Of a stretch of 64,000 nucleotides of DNA, positions 60,323 through 64,000 are shown in pieces. The first letter of the stretch is position 1; each line of letters opens with the position of its first letter. Location: the NCBI RefSeq assembly GCF_900116715.1, contig NZ_FPBM01000013.1, forward strand, positions 1 through 64,000. Direction: 5' to 3'. A program made the translations under genes and the position numbers. Under the pieces are notes generated by a model, which was not told the DNA's origin, made no database searches, and saw nothing but the letters and a program-made list of their open reading frames with translations. Source of the DNA: Polaromonas sp. YR568 (GTDB taxonomy: Bacteria; Pseudomonadota; Gammaproteobacteria; Burkholderiales; Burkholderiaceae_C).

Positions 60323-60427
60323 ACTTCTGCAAGCGCAATCTGCTTACACAGGCTGCGCGGGCAAGAAAACAGTTTCATTGTTGCGAAGCCTTCTGAGCCG
60401 ATCCGGTTCAGCTGCAATCCCGGGGCG

Positions 60428-60451
60428 CTCCTCCTCCTCCCTCCCTCCCTC
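60428..60451. repeat. 24-base polypyrimidine tract, G-quadruplex-capable on the minus strand
   Basis: CTCC and CTCCC units form 24 pure pyrimidines in the leader of the FAD oxidoreductase gene. The minus strand carries three GGG and three GG runs. Short tandem units could slip and vary in length, or form a quadruplex on the template strand. Confidence 0.5.
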
Positions 60452-60507
60452 GTTCGCGCCGGGGCGCTTCGCAGCATTTTTATATTCCAGCCGGCAGGGC
60501 CCCGCCA

Positions 60508-61830
60508 ATGAGCGGCGCGCCCTTGCGTGTGGCGGTCATCGGCTCCGGCATCTCCGGGCTCGCCGCGGCCCACAGCCTGCACGGCCTGGCCCATGTCACC
60601 CTGTTTGAAGCGGGCAGCTATTTCGGCGGCCACACCCACACGGTAGATATCACCCTGCCCACCCCCAGCGGGCCGGTCACGCACGGCGTGGACACCGGCT
60701 TCCTGGTGTTCAACGAACGCACCTACCCGCAGCTGATCAAGCTCTTTGCCGGGCTAGGCGTGGAAACCGCACATTCGGACATGTCGTTCTCCGTCAAAGT
60801 GCCCGGCGCGGGCCACAACGGAACGAGCCTGGAATGGAGCGGCTCCAGCCTGAACAGCGTTTTTGCCCAGCGCGGCAACCTGGCCCGCTGGAAATTCCTG
60901 CGCATGCTGGCCGACATCGTGCGCTTTAACCGCATCACCACCCGGCTGGCTGAATCAGGCGCCGATGCCGCCATGGCGCAGCCGCTGGGCGATTTTCTGC
61001 AGGCCCAGAAATTCTCGGCCGAGTTCCGTGACTGGTATTTCCTGCCCATGATGGGCTGCATCTGGTCCTGCCCGACCGACCAGATGCTGCGCTTCCCGGT
61101 GGCCACCATGATCCGGTTTTGCCACAACCACGGCCTGCTCCAGATCACCGACCGGCCCCAGTGGTGGACCGTGCAGGGCGGCGCCCGGCACTACGTTGAA
61201 AAAATCATCGCCCGGATTGCCGACAAGCGGCTGAACACCCCCGTGCGCCGCATCGAACGCGACGCAACCGGCGTGCAAATCGTCACCGACAGCGGCACCG
61301 AGCGCTTTGACAAGGTCGTGCTGGCCGCCCATTCCGACGAATCGCTGGCCCTGCTGGGCGAGCCGAGCGATGCCGAACGCAGCGTACTGGGAGCCATTCG
61401 CTACCAGCCCAACCACGCCGTGCTGCACACCGATGCCTCGGTGCTGCCCAGCCAAAAGCTGGCCTGGGCCGCCTGGAACTACGAACGTGCCCCCCAAAAC
61501 CCCCCAGGCCACGGCCAGGAATCCCCCCGCGTCTGCCTGCACTACCTGCTGAACATGCTTCAGCCCCTGCCGTATTCGCAGCCTGTGCTGGTGTCGCTGA
61601 ATCCGGTGCGGGAGATAGTCCGTACCCACATCATGGGTGAATTCGACTACGCGCATCCGGTGTTTGACCTGGCGGCAATCCGCGCGCAGCGGGATGTGCC
61701 TGCCCTGCAGGGCCAGCGCCACACCTATTTCTGCGGCGCCTGGACGGGCTACGGCTTTCACGAAGACGGCCTGAAGTCGGGCCTGCAGGCCGCAAACCTG
61801 CTGCTGCAGGGCGCCGGGGAGGCTGTATGA
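60508..61830 (+). CDS. FAD-dependent oxidoreductase (amine-oxidase-like, COG2907 type)
   Basis: A 440-residue flavoprotein with the dinucleotide-binding motif IGSGISGLAAAH near residues 11-22 and EAGSYFGGHTHTVDI. It is the first gene of a three-gene operon with DUF1365 and a Cfa-type methyltransferase, each joined by a 4-base overlap. In Rhodobacter the comparable set makes furan or methylated fatty acids, where a flavoprotein of this type is a fatty-acyl desaturase. This role is inferred from family and layout. Confidence 0.85.
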   Translation: MSGAPLRVAVIGSGISGLAAAHSLHGLAHVTLFEAGSYFGGHTHTVDITLPTPSGPVTHGVDTGFLVFNERTYPQLIKLFAGLGVETAHSDMSFSVKVPGAGHNGTSLEWSGSSLNSVFAQRGNLARWKFLRMLADIVRFNRITTRLAESGADAAMAQPLGDFLQAQKFSAEFRDWYFLPMMGCIWSCPTDQMLRFPVATMIRFCHNHGLLQITDRPQWWTVQGGARHYVEKIIARIADKRLNTPVRRIERDATGVQIVTDSGTERFDKVVLAAHSDESLALLGEPSDAERSVLGAIRYQPNHAVLHTDASVLPSQKLAWAAWNYERAPQNPPGHGQESPRVCLHYLLNMLQPLPYSQPVLVSLNPVREIVRTHIMGEFDYAHPVFDLAAIRAQRDVPALQGQRHTYFCGAWTGYGFHEDGLKSGLQAANLLLQGAGEAV

Positions 61831-62594
61831 ATACGGATGCAACGCAGGCCATGATCGGCTTCGGCCAGGTTCGCCACACGCGGCTGCGCCCTGCGCGCAA
61901 CGCTTTTGAATACCCGACCTGCTTTCTCATGCTGCCGATGCGCAGCCTGAAGCAGCACGGCAGCGGCGCGCTGGCGCACAACCGCCGGGCCGCCATCAGC
62001 TTTTTTGACGCGGACCACGGCGACGGCGGCAATGACGCCCTGGCCTGGCTGGACGCCATGCTGCTGCGCGAAGGCGTGGAAGACGCAACCGGCGAGGTCT
62101 GGCTGCACGCTTACCCGCGCGTGCTGGGGTATGCCTTCAAGCCGGTGAGCTTCTGGTACTGCCACCGGGCCGATGGCGCCCTGCGCGCCATCGTGGTCGA
62201 GGTCAACAACACCTTTGGCGAACGCCACTGCTACCTGCTCGATTCGCCGCAGTACGGACAGGAGCTCAAGGCTGACAAGGTGTTTCACGTCTCGCCGTTT
62301 TGCACCCTCGAAGGCGGCTACCGCTTTCGCTTTCTGCACATCGACAACGACGGCCTGAAAAAAACCATTGCCCGCATCGACTACGACGACGGGGCCGGCC
62401 CGCTGCTGGAGACCAGCGTGAGCGGCACGCTGGAGCCCGTCACCGCCGCCAGCCTGCGCAAGGCGCTGTGGGGCCATCCCGCGATGACGCTCGCTGTCAT
62501 CGCGCGCATTCACTGGCAGGCCTTGAGGCTGTGGCTCAAGCGCGTGCCCTTTGTCCGCAAACCCAAACCCCCTGAAACCTTTGTGACGCGATGA
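61827..62594 (+). CDS. DUF1365 family protein
   Basis: A 255-residue cytoplasmic protein of DUF1365, almost always found between the FAD oxidoreductase and Cfa methyltransferase genes. RHTRLRPARNAFEYP and VLGYAFKPVSFWYCH are conserved segments. Its biochemical role is not established. Its 4-base overlaps with both neighbours indicate tight coupling. Confidence 0.88.
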   Translation: MNTDATQAMIGFGQVRHTRLRPARNAFEYPTCFLMLPMRSLKQHGSGALAHNRRAAISFFDADHGDGGNDALAWLDAMLLREGVEDATGEVWLHAYPRVLGYAFKPVSFWYCHRADGALRAIVVEVNNTFGERHCYLLDSPQYGQELKADKVFHVSPFCTLEGGYRFRFLHIDNDGLKKTIARIDYDDGAGPLLETSVSGTLEPVTAASLRKALWGHPAMTLAVIARIHWQALRLWLKRVPFVRKPKPPETFVTR

Positions 62595-63829
62595 ACACAC
62601 TCAATACTTCCTCCGCCGCGCAAACCTTCGCCATGCCTGGCGATGCGCCCAGTGCCGCCCGCACCGCCCTGAAGATGCTGCTGCGCCTGAAGCACGGCAC
62701 GCTCACCGTGCGCCTGCCCGACGGCTCGCTACAGCGCTTTGGCTCGGGCAGCGCTCCCACGGCCAGCCTGCACCTGCACAACTGGAACCCCTGCAGCGCG
62801 GCCCTGCGCTCTGGCGACATCGGCTTTGCCGAAAGTTATATCGCCGGCGACTGGACCACGCCGCACCTCACCGAGCTGCTGCAGGTCTTTATCCTCAACC
62901 GCAAGGAAGTGGAAGACGCGATCTACGGCAGCTGGCTGGGCCGCCTGGCCTACCGCATCAAGCACCTGCTCAACCGCAATACCAAAACCAACAGCCAGAA
63001 AAACATCCACGCCCACTACGACCTGGGCAATGCGTTTTACGAGTTGTGGCTGGACGGCACGATGAACTATTCATCGGCCATTTTTGCCACCCCCGACACC
63101 ACGATGAAAGACGCCCAGCACGCCAAGGTTCGCCGGGCACTCAGCATGGCGCGCGTCAAGCCCGGTGACCGCGTGCTGGAGATCGGCTGCGGCTGGGGCG
63201 CACTGGCCGAGATGGCGACGGCCGGGTTCAACGCATCCCTCGTGGGCGTCACCTTGAGCACCGAGCAGCTGGCCTGGGCCCGGCAGCGACTGGCGCGCCT
63301 GGGCACCGCGTCGCAAGCGGACCTGCGCCTGCAGGACTACCGAGACATCGGCAAAACCACGCCTGACGCACCTTTCGACGCCATCTGCTCCATCGAGATG
63401 GTGGAAGCCGTGGGCCGCGAATACTGGCCGGAATATTTCCGCACCGTTCACCGCCTGCTCAAGCCCGGCGGCCATGCCTGCATCCAGAGCATCGTGATGG
63501 CTGATGAATTGTGGGAGCGCTATATCGCCTCCACCGACTTCATCCAGCAGTACATCTTTCCGGGCGGCTGCCTGCCTTGCCCGCGAGAGTTTCGCGCGCA
63601 GGCCGAAGCGGCCGGTTTCGACGTGGTGGACGAGTTTGCTTTCGGCCAGGACTACGCGCGCACACTCAAGCTCTGGCGCGACGACTTCATGGCGCAGGAG
63701 TCTCGCGTTCTGCAGCTGGGTTTTGACAAAAGGTTTATACGCATATGGGAGTTCTACCTGTGCTACTGCGAGGCCGCTTTCGCGGAGGCCAACACCAGCG
63801 TGGTGCAGTTCACGCTGCGCAAGCGCTGA
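62591..63829 (+). CDS. Cyclopropane-fatty-acid-synthase-like SAM methyltransferase
   Basis: A 412-residue methyltransferase of the Cfa family, acting on unsaturated chains of membrane phospholipids. The N-terminal lipid-binding domain (about 1-120) precedes YDLGNAFYELWLDGTMNYSS, the SAM motif VLEIGCGWG (195-203) and the active-site region EMVEAVGREYWPEYF. In the FAD-DUF1365-Cfa context it may add a methyl group to a double bond instead of forming a cyclopropane ring. Confidence 0.9.
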   Translation: MNTLNTSSAAQTFAMPGDAPSAARTALKMLLRLKHGTLTVRLPDGSLQRFGSGSAPTASLHLHNWNPCSAALRSGDIGFAESYIAGDWTTPHLTELLQVFILNRKEVEDAIYGSWLGRLAYRIKHLLNRNTKTNSQKNIHAHYDLGNAFYELWLDGTMNYSSAIFATPDTTMKDAQHAKVRRALSMARVKPGDRVLEIGCGWGALAEMATAGFNASLVGVTLSTEQLAWARQRLARLGTASQADLRLQDYRDIGKTTPDAPFDAICSIEMVEAVGREYWPEYFRTVHRLLKPGGHACIQSIVMADELWERYIASTDFIQQYIFPGGCLPCPREFRAQAEAAGFDVVDEFAFGQDYARTLKLWRDDFMAQESRVLQLGFDKRFIRIWEFYLCYCEAAFAEANTSVVQFTLRKR

Positions 63830-64000
63830 GGCGCCTGGCCCGCGCGGCCACGTCAGCCGGCTTGCTGCTGGCGCTCTGCACGGGTGCGGCGCTGGCGCAG
63901 TCGCCCGCGCCGGGTGGCAACACGCCTGCCGCAACTCCTAGCTCTAGCTCCACCGATGCGGATCCGGCCGACTACCGGCCCGAACTGAAAGAAGCGCTGC
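63745..64000 (+). CDS. Exported protein, 5' end only (cut by window edge)
   Basis: A reading frame open to the window edge encodes a basic segment, a hydrophobic core LLLALCTGAALAQS and a Ser/Thr/Pro-rich linker (TPSSSSTDAD), then DYRPELKEAL. This is a convincing signal peptide plus mature start. The start codon is uncertain: ATG at 63745 and GTG at 63760 both overlap the Cfa gene by 70-85 bases. Operons of this type often continue with chalcone-isomerase-like or DUF3833/DUF2878 proteins; the first is possible here. Confidence 0.5.
   Translation, partial: MGVLPVLLRGRFRGGQHQRGAVHAAQALRRLARAATSAGLLLALCTGAALAQSPAPGGNTPAATPSSSSTDADPADYRPELKEAL

Noticed and set aside
1-64000. CRISPR array, prophage or insertion sequence
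   Set aside because: No regularly spaced direct repeats, integrase, transposase or phage structural genes were seen; the dispersed repeats are too few and lack spacers.

Overview
The window is a stretch of GC-rich chromosome from a betaproteobacterium. Gene content and order (pgk-pyk-fba-purC-purE-purK-sua5; yajC-secD-secF; def/fmt beside LysM-dprA-smg; a DUF1631 protein; a single-gene indolepyruvate ferredoxin oxidoreductase) point to Burkholderiales, most likely Comamonadaceae (Polaromonas, Rhodoferax or Variovorax-like). That placement is inference from recognised proteins, not from a search. I see no rRNA, tRNA, CRISPR array, transposase or prophage. This is mostly core chromosome with a few accessory islands.

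Layout. 0.1-5.7 kb: pyrF, a DMT permease, a tsaB-rimI-UDG-like operon and dacB (PBP4). 5.8-11.7 kb: cutA, an exported glutaredoxin, a LysE exporter, then purE-purK-sua5 on the minus strand, divergent from the chaperedoxin gene cnoX. 11.7-18 kb: purC, fba, a Tat-lipoprotein esterase, pyk and pgk. 18-24.2 kb: azlCD, def and fmt on the minus strand; LysM protein, dprA and smg on the plus strand. 24.2-34.8 kb: DUF1631 protein with a long glycine-rich insert, yajC-secD-secF, and indolepyruvate oxidoreductase with a divergent Lrp-type regulator. 34.9-45.1 kb: envelope proteins (unknown exported protein, MliC-like lipoprotein, MltA) and a yhdP-nitrilase-kinase-regulator run. 45.2-54.7 kb: glnE, then a TetR-regulated RND efflux operon. 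54.8-59.3 kb: a reductase-ACP-ketosynthase set convergent with a diiron protein-RidA-heptose adenylyltransferase set. 59.6-64 kb: exported glutathione peroxidase, then an FAD oxidoreductase-DUF1365-Cfa methyltransferase operon running off the window.

How the genes work together. The pur genes give three steps of purine synthesis. fba, pgk and pyk serve glycolysis/gluconeogenesis. tsaB and sua5 both serve tRNA t6A formation. def and fmt handle formyl-methionine. dacB, mltA, the MliC-like lipoprotein and the LysM protein concern peptidoglycan. The right-hand 9 kb is rich in fatty-acyl chemistry and peroxide defence and is the most likely place for poorly described biochemistry.

The strongest unexplained sequence signal is a 54-bp dispersed element present in four gapless copies (2617-2670, 4016-4069, 8933-8986, 10959-11012). 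Two copies are translated in the same frame as 18 residues inside unrelated proteins, one lies antisense inside purK, and one abuts the tsaB start codon. A second, GC-rich repeat of about 75 bp occurs three times around pyk and azlD.
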